Assembly (NCBI GenBank): GCA_019235995.1 | Contig: JAFAJV010000108.1 | Coordinates: forward strand, 163,190-227,189 | Reading direction: 5' to 3' | Length of the DNA stretch: 64,000 nucleotides | Origin: Vulcanimicrobiota bacterium | GTDB lineage: Bacteria; Vulcanimicrobiota; Vulcanimicrobiia; Vulcanimicrobiales; Vulcanimicrobiaceae | Shown: piece by piece, positions 1 to 7,502 of the stretch | Position numbering within the stretch: the stretch's first letter is position 1 | How the letters are laid out: every line of letters starts with the position of its first letter | Position numbers and translations under genes: made by a program | The notes under the pieces: generated by a model | Told to the model about the DNA's origin: nothing | What the model saw: the letters and a program-made list of their open reading frames with translations, nothing else | Database searches by the model: none

Positions 1-9
1 CTCCATGGG

Positions 10-858
10 CTAGCTCTGGTTAATCGACCCTTCCCTGCGTGCCTTGCGGGCGGCCGCGCGAGCGTAGATCTGGCGCCGCTCGCCGAAGCCGCGTGCGGCC
101 AGCAGTTTCGCGACCTCGCCCACGCGCCGGCCGCTCGCGAGCAGCGCGTCGATCGCGGCCGCCGCCTCCTCGGCGGCGGGCACCTGCGGCTCCCAAGCGT
201 AGGGCGCGACCGCGAACGCCACCTCGCCGAGCAGCGGCTCGGGAAGCGCGGGCAGCACGTCTTGCGCGGTGCCCCACAGCTGCTGCTCGTGAAGCTTCGT
301 ATACTCGCGAACCACGAACAGACGCGCGTCGGGCGCGACCCGCGCGAGATCGGCAAGGCTGGCGTGCAGCCGCCGCGGCGACTCGTACCACAGCGTCGTT
401 ACCCCGCCGCGCAGCGCCGCGGCGAAACGCTCCCGGCGCGCCGCGGCGCCGCGCGGCGGGAACCCCTCGAACGTGAAGCGCCGCAACGGGAATCCCGAAA
501 GCAGCGCGACCCCGAGTGCCGCGCTCGGCCCGGGCAGCGCCTCGACCGGCACGCCGGCCTCCCGAGCCGCCGCGATCAGCGCGCTGCCGGGGTCGGAGAT
601 CCCCGGCATCCCCGCGTCGGCCGTGACTGCGACGGTCTCATCGCGCGCGCGCTCGAGAATCGCCGGAGTCGCCGCCGCCGCGTTCTGCTCGCGATAACTC
701 CAGATTTCGCGGCCGCCCAGCTCCAGCGCGTGCAGCAGCTTACGAGCCACGCGCGTGTCTTCGGCGACGATCAGCGAAGCGTCGCGCAGGACGTCGAGCG
801 CGCGGAGCGTGACGTCGCGCAGGTTTCCGAGCGGCGTCGGTACGAAGATGAGCGGCAT
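10..858 (-). CDS. rsmI: 16S rRNA (cytidine(1402)-2'-O)-methyltransferase RsmI
   Basis: RsmI uses S-adenosylmethionine to methylate the 2'-OH of C1402 in the decoding centre of 16S rRNA. The 282-residue product has the normal family length. It opens with the tetrapyrrole-methylase strand FVPTPLGNLRDVT and carries the AEDTRVARKLL stretch and the glycine-rich SAM loop DAGMPGISDPG. An upstream in-frame start exists, but homology begins at the ATG at 858, so I chose that. This ATG overlaps, on the opposite strand, the ATG of the glutaredoxin gene, so the two genes diverge from overlapping start codons. The C-terminal RsmI HTH-like segment (VGEVAKLLAARGFGERRQIY) is present. Family assignment is secure; the start is less so. 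Confidence 0.93.
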   Translation of the reverse strand: MPLIFVPTPLGNLRDVTLRALDVLRDASLIVAEDTRVARKLLHALELGGREIWSYREQNAAAATPAILERARDETVAVTADAGMPGISDPGSALIAAAREAGVPVEALPGPSAALGVALLSGFPLRRFTFEGFPPRGAAARRERFAAALRGGVTTLWYESPRRLHASLADLARVAPDARLFVVREYTKLHEQQLWGTAQDVLPALPEPLLGEVAFAVAPYAWEPQVPAAEEAAAAIDALLASGRRVGEVAKLLAARGFGERRQIYARAAARKARREGSINQS

Positions 859-1117
859 GCCACGGGGCTTCGACGCCGAGCATATACCTCCGGGCGCAAA
901 GCTCGAGCTGTATATCTCGCCGACGTGTCCGTATTGCCGGCGCGCCATCGCCTATTACGAATCGGTGGGGACGCCGTATACGATCTACGACGCCCAAAAC
1001 GATCGCGACGCGCGCGGTCGGATGTTCGCGTATAGCGATGGCGATCCAACGGTACCGGTCATCGTCGTCAATGGAGCATACGTACAATCCGGTTGGGGAT
1101 CGCCGCCGCGAGGTTGA
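857..1117 (+). CDS. Glutaredoxin
   Basis: A small thioredoxin-fold oxidoreductase that would reduce disulfides or glutathione mixed disulfides in the cytoplasm. The 86-residue product has the dithiol active site CPYC (Cys24, Cys27) after the first beta strand (LELYISPT) and the cis-proline motif TVP (in GDPTVPVIVVNG), followed by a GG-like glycine region near the end. Length matches the glutaredoxin family. ATG codons at 848 and 857 are both possible; 857 gives the usual N-terminal length. Either start lies inside or against the start of rsmI on the other strand, leaving almost no room for separate leaders. It could equally be called a NrdH/Grx-like redoxin, since the physiological electron donor cannot be read from sequence. 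Confidence 0.85.
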   Translation: MPRGFDAEHIPPGAKLELYISPTCPYCRRAIAYYESVGTPYTIYDAQNDRDARGRMFAYSDGDPTVPVIVVNGAYVQSGWGSPPRG

Positions 1118-1129
1118 ACCATCCACTGA

Positions 1130-1145
1130 CCCGCCGGTCGGCGGG
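1130..1145 (+). terminator. Short GC hairpin after the glutaredoxin gene
   Basis: CCCGCC (1130-1135), loop GGTC, GGCGGG (1140-1145) forms a perfect 6-bp stem starting 12 nt after the glutaredoxin stop. No T-run follows, so it is at best a weak or Rho-assisted terminator. Confidence 0.3.
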
Positions 1146-1184
1146 CTCGACGTAACCTAACTGCGGGAAAGGAAAAACTCGGAC

Positions 1185-1496
1185 ATGGATGACCATAGCT
1201 CGGCGGCGGCAGCCGGATTTATCGCGGGGGCGATTCTCGTTTACGGCGTCGTGCTGCTCGCGCTGATCGCGTTCACGATCTGGGTCTACTGGCGCATATT
1301 CGCCAAGGCGGGATACAGCGGAGCGCTGGCGCTGCTCAACTTCGTTCCCGGCGTGGGCCAGCTGATCTGCATGATCATCCTCGCGTTCGGCCGTTGGCCG
1401 ATCGAGGATCAGCTCGCGGCGCTGCAGGCGCGCGGCTCCCTCGGCCCTACGATTCCCCCGCCGGCGCCGCCCGGCACCTCGGTGATTCCAACCTAG
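1185..1496 (+). CDS. Small two-helix membrane protein
   Basis: A 103-residue inner-membrane protein of unknown role. Residues ~8-35 form one long hydrophobic helix, and residues ~45-70 form a second after the motif FAKAGYSGALALLNFVPGVG. That pattern recurs in many small bacterial membrane proteins, in which a K-A-G-[YH]-x-[GP]-W/A-L-A-L-L stretch precedes the last helix and an FGRWPI-type exit. The tail is proline-rich. A purine-rich ribosome binding site (GGGAAAGGAAA, around 1163-1173) lies at a suitable distance before the ATG. Its TAG stop shares the palindrome CTAG (1493-1496) with the stop codon of the convergent peptidase gene. I cannot give it a function. Confidence 0.75.
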   Translation: MDDHSSAAAAGFIAGAILVYGVVLLALIAFTIWVYWRIFAKAGYSGALALLNFVPGVGQLICMIILAFGRWPIEDQLAALQARGSLGPTIPPPAPPGTSVIPT

Positions 1497-2932
1497 GACC
1501 AGATCTCCGCGATCCAGCGTTCGACGTCTTCGCGGCGCGACGGTACGACCGCCGAGAGGTTTTCCGCGCCGTCCGCCGTTACCGCGACGTCGTCTTCGAT
1601 GCGCACTCCGATTCCGCGGAATCGGTCCGGCACCGTTGCGTCATCGGGCTGGAAGTAGCAACCCGGCTCCACGGTGAGCACCATGCCCTCGCGCAGTTTG
1701 CCGTAGCGATACTCGGACGTGCGCGCGTTGGCGCAGTCATGGACGTCGAGCCCGAGCATGTGGCTGGTGCCGTGCAGCGTGTAGCGCCGGTGAAAGAGGT
1801 TCTCCGGATCAATCGCCTCGTCCAGCGACATCTTCAAGATTCCGAGATCGATCAGCCCTTCGGCAAGCACGCGCGTCGCGCGGCGATGCGGCTCGAGGAA
1901 GTCGTTGCCCGGCGCGACGCCGTCGATGCCGGCGCGCTGCGCCCGCCACACGAGGTCGTAGATCGTCGCCTGTTCCGGCGAGAACCGGCCCGAGATCGGG
2001 AGCGTCCGCGTGATGTCGGCGGTGTACAGCGACTCGCACTCGATGCCGGCGTCGAGGAGCAGCAGCGCGCCGGACTCGAGCTCGCCGTGGTTCTTCGTCC
2101 AGTGCAGCGTGCACGCGTGCTCTCCGGCGGCCGCGATCGTCAGATAGCCGGTGTCGTTGGCATCGATTCGCGCGCGACTCCAGAACGCCGCCTCGATCTC
2201 GCGCTCCGACTTACCGGCGCGCATCGCCCCGATCGCATCGTCGAAACCGAGCTTGGAGAGCTCGCACGCGCGGCGCAGCTCGGCGAGCTCGTACGCATCC
2301 TTGACCAGCCGCATCTCCGAGAGGTGCTCCGCCAGCTCGGCGTCGCCGTCGCCGGTGTCGAAGCGCCGGTCGATCTCCTCGTCGTGCGTGCGCAGGATGC
2401 GCACGGCGTGTTTGGAGTTTCGCAGCTCGTCGAGATAGTGCGGCAGCGATGCGAGGGGGCGGCTCTCGTCGACCCCGTAGAAGATCTTGCTCTCATCGAC
2501 GCCTCGGTGCCGCCCGACCCACAGCTCGCCGTAGACCCGATCCGTGAAGAACTCCGCTTCGCCGCGGTTGTGCGCCGGCACGAACAGGAGGCTGCGGTGC
2601 TCGGCGCCGTCCGGTTCGAGGATCAGGGCCGCGCCTGCTTCTCCCGGGCCCGCCAAGTACGCGAAGTCGCTCGACGGACGGAACTGATACGCCGTGTCGT
2701 TGGCGCGCACGCGTTCCCGGCCCGCCGGCACGATCAGGTAGGCGCCGGGATACGATTTTCCGAGACGCTCGCGGCGCGCGCGAAAGCGGTCCGCCTGCGG
2801 ATGGGTGCCGCCCGCGGAGGGCCGCTCGATCCATCCGCCGGCCATGAAGTCGACCAGCGCCTTCGGCGGCACGAAGTCGTGGCTGGCCCTGCTCGCGTCC
2901 GTAGGTTTTTCGGCGATTCGTTCTGCAGACAT
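1493..2932 (-). CDS. pepP: Xaa-Pro aminopeptidase (M24B family)
   Basis: A dinuclear-metal aminopeptidase that removes N-terminal residues preceding proline, presumably in the cytoplasm, since no signal peptide is seen. At 479 residues it matches PepP. It has an N-terminal AMP_N domain (roughly residues 40-190, with SSDFAYLAGPGE) and a C-terminal pita-bread fold. The five expected metal ligands can be located: Asp in LLLLDAGIE, Asp in TADITRT, His in GTSHMLGLDVHD, Glu in TVEPGCYF and Glu in GVRIEDDV. The gene is convergent with the small membrane protein, and their stop codons overlap in CTAG. It is one of several peptidases in this window, consistent with a peptide-using organism, though PepP itself is a common housekeeping enzyme. 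Confidence 0.93.
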   Translation of the reverse strand: MSAERIAEKPTDASRASHDFVPPKALVDFMAGGWIERPSAGGTHPQADRFRARRERLGKSYPGAYLIVPAGRERVRANDTAYQFRPSSDFAYLAGPGEAGAALILEPDGAEHRSLLFVPAHNRGEAEFFTDRVYGELWVGRHRGVDESKIFYGVDESRPLASLPHYLDELRNSKHAVRILRTHDEEIDRRFDTGDGDAELAEHLSEMRLVKDAYELAELRRACELSKLGFDDAIGAMRAGKSEREIEAAFWSRARIDANDTGYLTIAAAGEHACTLHWTKNHGELESGALLLLDAGIECESLYTADITRTLPISGRFSPEQATIYDLVWRAQRAGIDGVAPGNDFLEPHRRATRVLAEGLIDLGILKMSLDEAIDPENLFHRRYTLHGTSHMLGLDVHDCANARTSEYRYGKLREGMVLTVEPGCYFQPDDATVPDRFRGIGVRIEDDVAVTADGAENLSAVVPSRREDVERWIAEIWS

Positions 2933-2967
2933 GGTTCGACGGAGATTCGCCTAAGGGTCGGCGGGTC

Positions 2968-3324
2968 ATGCATGCCAACGACACCCTCGCCAACGAGCGG
3001 ACCTACTTGGCGTACGTCCGCACCGCCCTCGCGTTCATCGCGTTCGGCTTCGTGGTCGCGCGGTTCTCGCTGTTCGCGCGCGAGTTCGCGCTGATCGTCC
3101 ACGGGGCGAGCACGGCGCCGGGAGTATCGACCGGATTCGGAACAGCGATGGCCCTGTTCGGAATCTACGTCGCGCTGCTGGGAGCGTGGCGCTACTCCGT
3201 GACCGATCGCGGCCTGCGCGACGACCGCGTCGTGACGATGTCGAGCCTGACCGGCTACGGGATCTCGCTCTTCGTCGTCGCTGTCGGCGCGGTCGTCGCG
3301 ATCGCGCTGCTAGCTCAGCGCTAA
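2968..3324 (+). CDS. DUF202 family membrane protein
   Basis: A 118-residue inner-membrane protein with three predicted helices (about residues 18-38, 52-72 and 92-114). The N-terminal NDTLANERTYLAYVRTALAFIAFGF is diagnostic of the DUF202/YidH family, where an N-E-R-T-x-L-A-x-x-R-T segment leads into the first helix. The biochemical role of the family is not established. It starts 35 bp from the divergent pepP gene and its 3' end overlaps the nadC stop region by 15 bp in convergent orientation, so it is probably a monocistronic unit. Confidence 0.88.
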   Translation: MHANDTLANERTYLAYVRTALAFIAFGFVVARFSLFAREFALIVHGASTAPGVSTGFGTAMALFGIYVALLGAWRYSVTDRGLRDDRVVTMSSLTGYGISLFVVAVGAVVAIALLAQR

Positions 3325-4203
3325 CATTTCTAAGGAAAGATCTAAAGCGGGGGCGCTGTGCGTGAGGCCGCCGACGCTGATCACGTCGACGCCGGTGTGC
3401 GCGACCTCCAGCACGTTGGACTCGTTTACGCCGCCGCTCGCCTCCACGATCACGCGTCCGTCGACGACGCGGACTGCCTCTGCCAGCATCGCGGGACTCA
3501 TGTTGTCGAGCAGCACCGCGTCGATCGGTTCGAGCAGAGCTTCCTGCAGCTGTTCGACCGTGTCGACCTCGACCTCGACCTTCACCATGTGACCGGCGCG
3601 GACGCGCGCGGCCGCGACCGCCTCGCGAATCGATCCCGCCAAGGCGAGGTGGTTGTCCTTGATCAGGACCCCGTCGTCGAGACCGAAGCGGTGGTTGGTT
3701 CCCCCTCCGCACGCCACGGCGTAGCGCTCGAGCGCGCGCAGGCCGGGCGTCGTCTTGCGCGTATCGGCGATCTTCGCGCGCGTCCCAGCTACGATGTCGA
3801 CGAGCGTGCGAGTCGCGGTGGCGATGCCCGATAAGTGCGAGAGCAGGTTCAGCGCAGTGCGCTCCGCGGTGAGGATCGCCCGCGCGCTTCCCTCGATCTG
3901 CGCGACGACGCCGCCGGGCTCGACGCGTTCGCCGTCGCCGGCCAGGATCGCCGCGCCGATGCGCCCTTCCAGAAGCCGGAACGCGAGCATCGCGACGCTC
4001 ACGCCGGCGATGACGCCGCCGGCCCGCGCCACGATCCGCGCCGTCGCCTCGCGGTTGGGCTCGACGATCGACTCCGTCGTCAGGTCGCCGCCGCGGCCGA
4101 TGTCTTCGAGCAGCGCGGCTCGGACGATCGGCTCCGCCGCGAGCGCGACCGCCTCAGGCGACGCTGCGAAGTCGCGTGAAGGAGCGCTTGGCGAAGGCTT
4201 CAT
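3310..4203 (-). CDS. nadC: Nicotinate-nucleotide pyrophosphorylase (carboxylating), quinolinate phosphoribosyltransferase
   Basis: NadC converts quinolinate and PRPP into nicotinate mononucleotide, CO2 and PPi, the third step of de novo NAD synthesis. The 297-residue product has the N-terminal mixed domain (LLEDIGRGGDLTTE) and the barrel motifs TERTALNLLSHLSGIAT, ADTRKTTPGLR (PRPP/quinolinate-binding Arg and Lys), HRFGLDDGVLIKDNH and the late SVGGLTHSAPALD loop. Length and motif order are standard. The ATG at 4203 lies 50 bp inside the end of nadB, giving an unusually long overlap, but no later canonical start keeps the conserved N-terminal helix. It is the last gene of nadA-nadB-nadC and is probably translationally coupled to nadB. 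Confidence 0.95.
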   Translation of the reverse strand: MKPSPSAPSRDFAASPEAVALAAEPIVRAALLEDIGRGGDLTTESIVEPNREATARIVARAGGVIAGVSVAMLAFRLLEGRIGAAILAGDGERVEPGGVVAQIEGSARAILTAERTALNLLSHLSGIATATRTLVDIVAGTRAKIADTRKTTPGLRALERYAVACGGGTNHRFGLDDGVLIKDNHLALAGSIREAVAAARVRAGHMVKVEVEVDTVEQLQEALLEPIDAVLLDNMSPAMLAEAVRVVDGRVIVEASGGVNESNVLEVAHTGVDVISVGGLTHSAPALDLSLEMLALS

Positions 4204-5707
4204 CGGTCTGCGGGTAATCGCTGCGGTAGTGGCTTCCTCTGCTCTCGCGGCGCGCCAGCGCGGCCTCGGCGATCAGCTGCCCGACGACGAGCAGGTTGCG
4301 CAGCTCGCCTTGCGTTGACGCCGGCGACGCCTCGAGCTCGGCGATGCGCGCGAGCGCCTCGCGCAGCCCGGACTCCGCGCGCACGAGTCCGACGTTGGTG
4401 TACATGAGGTTGCGCAGGTCGCTGAGGGCCTGAGCCGCCGTCGTATCGATGTTCGTGACGCGCCCCGAGCGGCGGTACGGCGACTCTAACGAGCTCGCCA
4501 CGGAGGGCGCGAGCGCATGCGCGCGCCCGCTCTGGACGTCGATGGCCACGCGAGATCCGTACACGAGCGCCTCGAGCAGCGAGTTGCTGGCGAGCCGGTT
4601 TGCGCCGTGCACGCCCGTCGCGCTCGTTTCGCCGCAGGCCCATAGGTGCGGCAGCGACGTGCGCCCCCATTCGTCGACGGCGATTCCCCCCATGTGGTAG
4701 TGGACCGCAGGCGTCACCGGAATGTTCTGCGCGCGCGGATCGATGCCGGCCTCCATGCAGAACCGGAACACCGTCGGAAACGCCTTGGGGAAGCGCGCGC
4801 CGATCGCCGAGCGGGCGTCCAGGCCGACCGTGCGTCCGCGCTGCTGCTGCTCGAAGATCGCGCGCGCGACGACGTCGCGCGGCGCGAGCTCGGCGTCTGG
4901 CGCGACGGCCAACATGAAGCGTTCTCCCAAGTCGTTGAGCAGCGTTGCGCCCTCGCCGCGAACCGCCTCGGTCACGAGCGGCATCGGGTCGCGTCCGATC
5001 GCGAGCGCGGTCGGATGGAACTGCACGAATTCCATGTCGGCCAGCGTCGCTCCGGCGCGCGCCGCCATCGCGATACCGTCGCCCGTCGCCTCCACCGGAT
5101 TCGTCGTGTAACGGTAGAGGCGGCCCATGCCGCCGGTCGCGAGCACGACCGCGCGAGCGCGGAATGCCATCATCGCGGCGTTTCCGTGATGATGCGCATA
5201 GACACCGCCCACGCCGCCGTCGTCGACGATCAGGTCGTCGGCCATGACGTCTTCGACGATCCGAAGCGAGGGGTGCGCGGCGACGGCCTCGATCAGCGTC
5301 TTGAGGATCTCGTGTCCCGTAGCGTCTCCGCCCGCCTTGACGATCCTTCGGCGTTGATGCGCCGCCTCGCGTCCCAGTGCGAGCTCGCCGGCGTCGGTGC
5401 GGTCGAACGCCGCGCCGAGCTCGAGCAGGTCTTCGATGCGTGCCGGTGCGTCGCGAGTGAGGATCTCGACGATCTTCGCGTCGCTGATTCCGGCGCCGGC
5501 CCGCTGCGTGTCGATCGCATGCAGCCGCGGCGAGTCGTCCTTGCCGACCGCCGCCGCGATGCCGCCCTGCGCCCAATCTGTGGCGGCGCCCTTTCCCAGG
5601 CGCGTCTTGCAGAGCACCGTCACGTGCGCCGGCGCAAGCTTCAGCGCCGCGATGAGGCCGGCGATGCCGGCGCCCACGACCAATGCGTCGCTGTAATCTG
5701 TATCCAC
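4154..5707 (-). CDS. nadB: L-aspartate oxidase
   Basis: NadB is a cytoplasmic FAD enzyme that oxidises L-aspartate to iminoaspartate for quinolinate synthesis by NadA. The 517-residue product begins with the Rossmann motif VVGAGIAGL. It contains the flavin and active-site stretches ATDWAQGGIAAAVG, VLATGGMGRLYRYTTNP, EFVQFHPTAL, HYHMGGI and GANRLASNSLLEALVYG, and ends in the succinate-dehydrogenase-like C-terminal helical domain. The start is a GTG 9 bp after the nadA stop, and the 3' end overlaps nadC by 50 bp, so the three genes form an operon. Motifs and context make the assignment firm. Confidence 0.96.
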   Translation of the reverse strand: MDTDYSDALVVGAGIAGLIAALKLAPAHVTVLCKTRLGKGAATDWAQGGIAAAVGKDDSPRLHAIDTQRAGAGISDAKIVEILTRDAPARIEDLLELGAAFDRTDAGELALGREAAHQRRRIVKAGGDATGHEILKTLIEAVAAHPSLRIVEDVMADDLIVDDGGVGGVYAHHHGNAAMMAFRARAVVLATGGMGRLYRYTTNPVEATGDGIAMAARAGATLADMEFVQFHPTALAIGRDPMPLVTEAVRGEGATLLNDLGERFMLAVAPDAELAPRDVVARAIFEQQQRGRTVGLDARSAIGARFPKAFPTVFRFCMEAGIDPRAQNIPVTPAVHYHMGGIAVDEWGRTSLPHLWACGETSATGVHGANRLASNSLLEALVYGSRVAIDVQSGRAHALAPSVASSLESPYRRSGRVTNIDTTAAQALSDLRNLMYTNVGLVRAESGLREALARIAELEASPASTQGELRNLLVVGQLIAEAALARRESRGSHYRSDYPQTDEAFAKRSFTRLRSVA

Positions 5708-5716
5708 GGTGTCTCG

Positions 5717-6763
5717 CTAGTCGCGCGGCTGGCGGCTGAACTCGAGCATCCGTTCGACCGCGCGCCGCGCGCGCCGCGCGATCTCCGGAGCGATCGTGAC
5801 TTCGAACTCCATCGCTTGGAGCGAGTGCAGGACCTTAGGCAGCGTGTTGCGCTTCATGTGGGGACAGAGATTGCAGGGCCGCACGAACTCGACGCGCGGA
5901 TAACGCCCCGACACGTTGTCCGCCATGGAACATTCCGTCATCATGAGAACGCGCGCCCCCGACCCTACTTCGCGGGACGGGTCCCCCTCCGCCAATTTTT
6001 CGACGTATTCGGTCATGCCTTGGGTCGAGCCGACGTAATCGGCCTCGGCCAAGACGTCGGGCGGGCACTCCGGATGCGCGAGCACGATGAGCGAAGGGTC
6101 TCCTTCACGGAAGCGCCGCACGTCGGCGCCGGTGAAGCGCTCGTGCACCTCGCAATGGCCCTTCCACGCGACGATCTCGACGCGAGTCTTCGACGCGACG
6201 TATTTGGCGAGATACTCGTCCGGCAAGAAGATGACGCGCGGCACGCCCAGCGCCTCGACGATCTGCACGGCGTTGCCGCTCGTCACGCAAACGTCCGACT
6301 CGGCCTTGACCTCGGCCGAGGTGTTGACGTACGTGACGACCGGCGTGCCGGGGTAGCTCTCGCGCAGCAGGCGCACGTCGGCCGCCGTGATCGACTCGGC
6401 GAGCGAGCATCCGGCCCGGAGGTCGGGCACGAGCACGGTCTTGTCGGGATTGACGAGCTTCGCCGTTTCGGCCATGAAGTGAACGCCGCACAGCACGATC
6501 ACGTCGGCCTGCGTCTCCGCGGCCTTCATGGCCAGCGCGAGAGAGTCTCCGACGATGTCAGCCACCGTGTAGAAGATCTCCGGGACTTGATAGTTGTGGG
6601 CCAGGATGACGGCGTTGCGCTCGCGCTTGAGCCGATGGATAGCGGCGACGTAGGGAGCGTGCAGCGGCCACTCGACGCGGGGAATGATATGCTCCACGCG
6701 CTCGAAAACCGGGTCGGTTTCGTCGGCGATGCTGCGCGTGTAGGGTAGATCGATGACGCCCAT
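5717..6763 (-). CDS. nadA: Quinolinate synthase (4Fe-4S enzyme)
   Basis: NadA condenses iminoaspartate with dihydroxyacetone phosphate to make quinolinate, using an oxygen-sensitive [4Fe-4S] cluster. The three expected cluster cysteines sit in [22 protein letters not shown] and [11 protein letters not shown]. Other hallmarks are [38 protein letters not shown] and [12 protein letters not shown] chose the ATG at 6763 (348 residues). An open frame extends to a TTG at 6874, but homology to the family starts with [15 protein letters not shown], and the extra 37 residues look non-conserved. Neither start has a convincing ribosome binding site. It is the first gene of nadA-nadB-nadC. The roughly 190 bp upstream, shared with a divergent small peptide gene, must hold the operon promoter. 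Confidence 0.95.
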   Translation of the reverse strand: MGVIDLPYTRSIADETDPVFERVEHIIPRVEWPLHAPYVAAIHRLKRERNAVILAHNYQVPEIFYTVADIVGDSLALAMKAAETQADVIVLCGVHFMAETAKLVNPDKTVLVPDLRAGCSLAESITAADVRLLRESYPGTPVVTYVNTSAEVKAESDVCVTSGNAVQIVEALGVPRVIFLPDEYLAKYVASKTRVEIVAWKGHCEVHERFTGADVRRFREGDPSLIVLAHPECPPDVLAEADYVGSTQGMTEYVEKLAEGDPSREVGSGARVLMMTECSMADNVSGRYPRVEFVRPCNLCPHMKRNTLPKVLHSLQAMEFEVTIAPEIARRARRAVERMLEFSRQPRD

Positions 6764-6957
6764 CTTCGTTCGAGGAGGTTGCGGCCTGAGCGGCTGCTTC
6801 TCCCCTAAAGTAATACCCGGCGGAGGCGGGGCGGTTTGCGAGACCGCTACCTTGCTCCCTAAACGAGCTAGCAAGTGTCTCGGTTAGAGCGCCGCTGGCC
6901 TGGGTATCAACTCGGGTTGAGCACACTTTTTGGCACCTATAAGGAGGAACCAATTCC

Positions 6958-7104
6958 ATGAATCGCTGGTTCGTCGGCATTTTTCTCGTTGGAGCGATCG
7001 CAGCCGGTGCAACGTCGCTCGCAGGCGCCACCGCACAACCCGCGCCAACCATGTCGCCGATGGCGTCCGCATCGCCGACGCCGATGTCGACGATGCGACC
7101 CTAA
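6958..7104 (+). CDS. 48-residue exported Ser/Pro/Met-rich peptide
   Basis: A short gene with an excellent Shine-Dalgarno sequence (AAGGAGG at 6941-6947) 10 nt before the ATG. The product starts MNRWFVGIFLVGAIAAGAT, a classic short signal peptide with an Ala-x-Ala-type cleavage region (LAGATA). It is followed by about 23 residues made almost only of Pro, Ala, Ser, Thr and Met, with MSPM/SPTPM/STM repeats. It stops with TAA. Strong translation signals and signal-peptide design argue that it is real. The mature part has no recognisable domain and could be a small periplasmic or secreted linker-like peptide. It diverges from nadA. Confidence 0.6.
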   Translation: MNRWFVGIFLVGAIAAGATSLAGATAQPAPTMSPMASASPTPMSTMRP

Positions 7105-7127
7105 CCGCGCGTCATACCCTGCGATCG

Positions 7128-7178
7128 TGTCCATAAACTGTGGGTAACCGAAATTTCTTGTGGAGCAGTTGTGGACTA
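7128..7178 (+). promoter_or_regulatory. Row of four DnaA-box-like 9-mers
   Basis: Four same-orientation 9-mers resemble the DnaA box (TGTGGATAA in this orientation): TGTCCATAA at 7128, TGTGGGTAA at 7139, TGTGGAGCA at 7159 and TGTGGACTA at 7170. Each has one or two mismatches, and start-to-start spacing is 11, 20 and 11 bp. An A/T-rich stretch (GAAATTTC) lies between the second and third. No dnaA or dnaN gene is nearby, so an origin is not claimed. It may be a secondary DnaA-binding site or chance. Confidence 0.25.
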
Positions 7179-7225
7179 GAGCGCAAACATATTGCACGCC
7201 GATTGTCGCTTTGGTAGCATGCATA

Positions 7226-7440
7226 CACTTCGCCCAATGACGAAGTGCGGACCGTATCGAACCGCGATCGACAGCACGTAGACGATCCGTTGCGTTTCAC
7301 GCGACAAATCCGAGTGTGGCCGATCCAAAACCGAAGCGACACGTCGGTGGGAAGCCGGAGACGGCTTCAAACAGGCGAGAATGCCCGGGATACAGCAAAG
7401 CCCGCAGCGTTACGCCGCGGGCTTTGTACTTCGCTCGGGC
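7226..7440 (+). ncRNA. Candidate structured leader RNA of the OPT transporter gene
   Basis: Bases 7105-7496 are the only gene-free stretch over 300 bp in the window. The second half is full of perfect or near-perfect hairpins: 7226-7247 (7-bp stem CACTTCG/CGAAGTG), 7289-7305 (7 bp with one G-U, loop TTC), 7351-7368 (7-bp stem GAAGCCG/CGGCTTC closed by the GNRA loop GAGA) and 7397-7425 (9-bp stem AAAGCCCGC/GCGGGCTTT). The GNRA loop exists only on the plus strand, pointing to a transcript running toward the transporter at 7503. Bases 7400-7409 can pair instead with 7432-7440, which would break the last hairpin. This matches no riboswitch class I recognise. Confidence 0.4.
7397..7425 (+). terminator. 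Terminator-like / attenuator hairpin
   Basis: AAAGCCCGC (7397-7405), an 11-nt loop and GCGGGCTTT (7417-7425) give a 9-bp stem whose 3' arm ends in TTT, the form of many intrinsic terminators. It lies 77 bp before the transporter start rather than behind a gene, which suits attenuation. No long T-tract follows. Confidence 0.4.
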
Positions 7441-7502
7441 GGCACACCCGCTCGCTCGAGGCCCTGTAAAGGCCACGAACGGTGTAGCGCAAAGAAGTGC
7501 CG

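Noticed and set aside
6917..6943. TTGAGC-15 bp-TATAAG promoter before the 48-residue gene
   Set aside because: The supposed -10 overlaps the Shine-Dalgarno, so a transcript from it would lack the ribosome binding site; spacing is also short.
7105..7496. tRNA or a known riboswitch (cobalamin, c-di-GMP, glycine, fluoride) in the non-coding region
   Set aside because: No cloverleaf and no match to the conserved cores of these classes could be found by eye on either strand.
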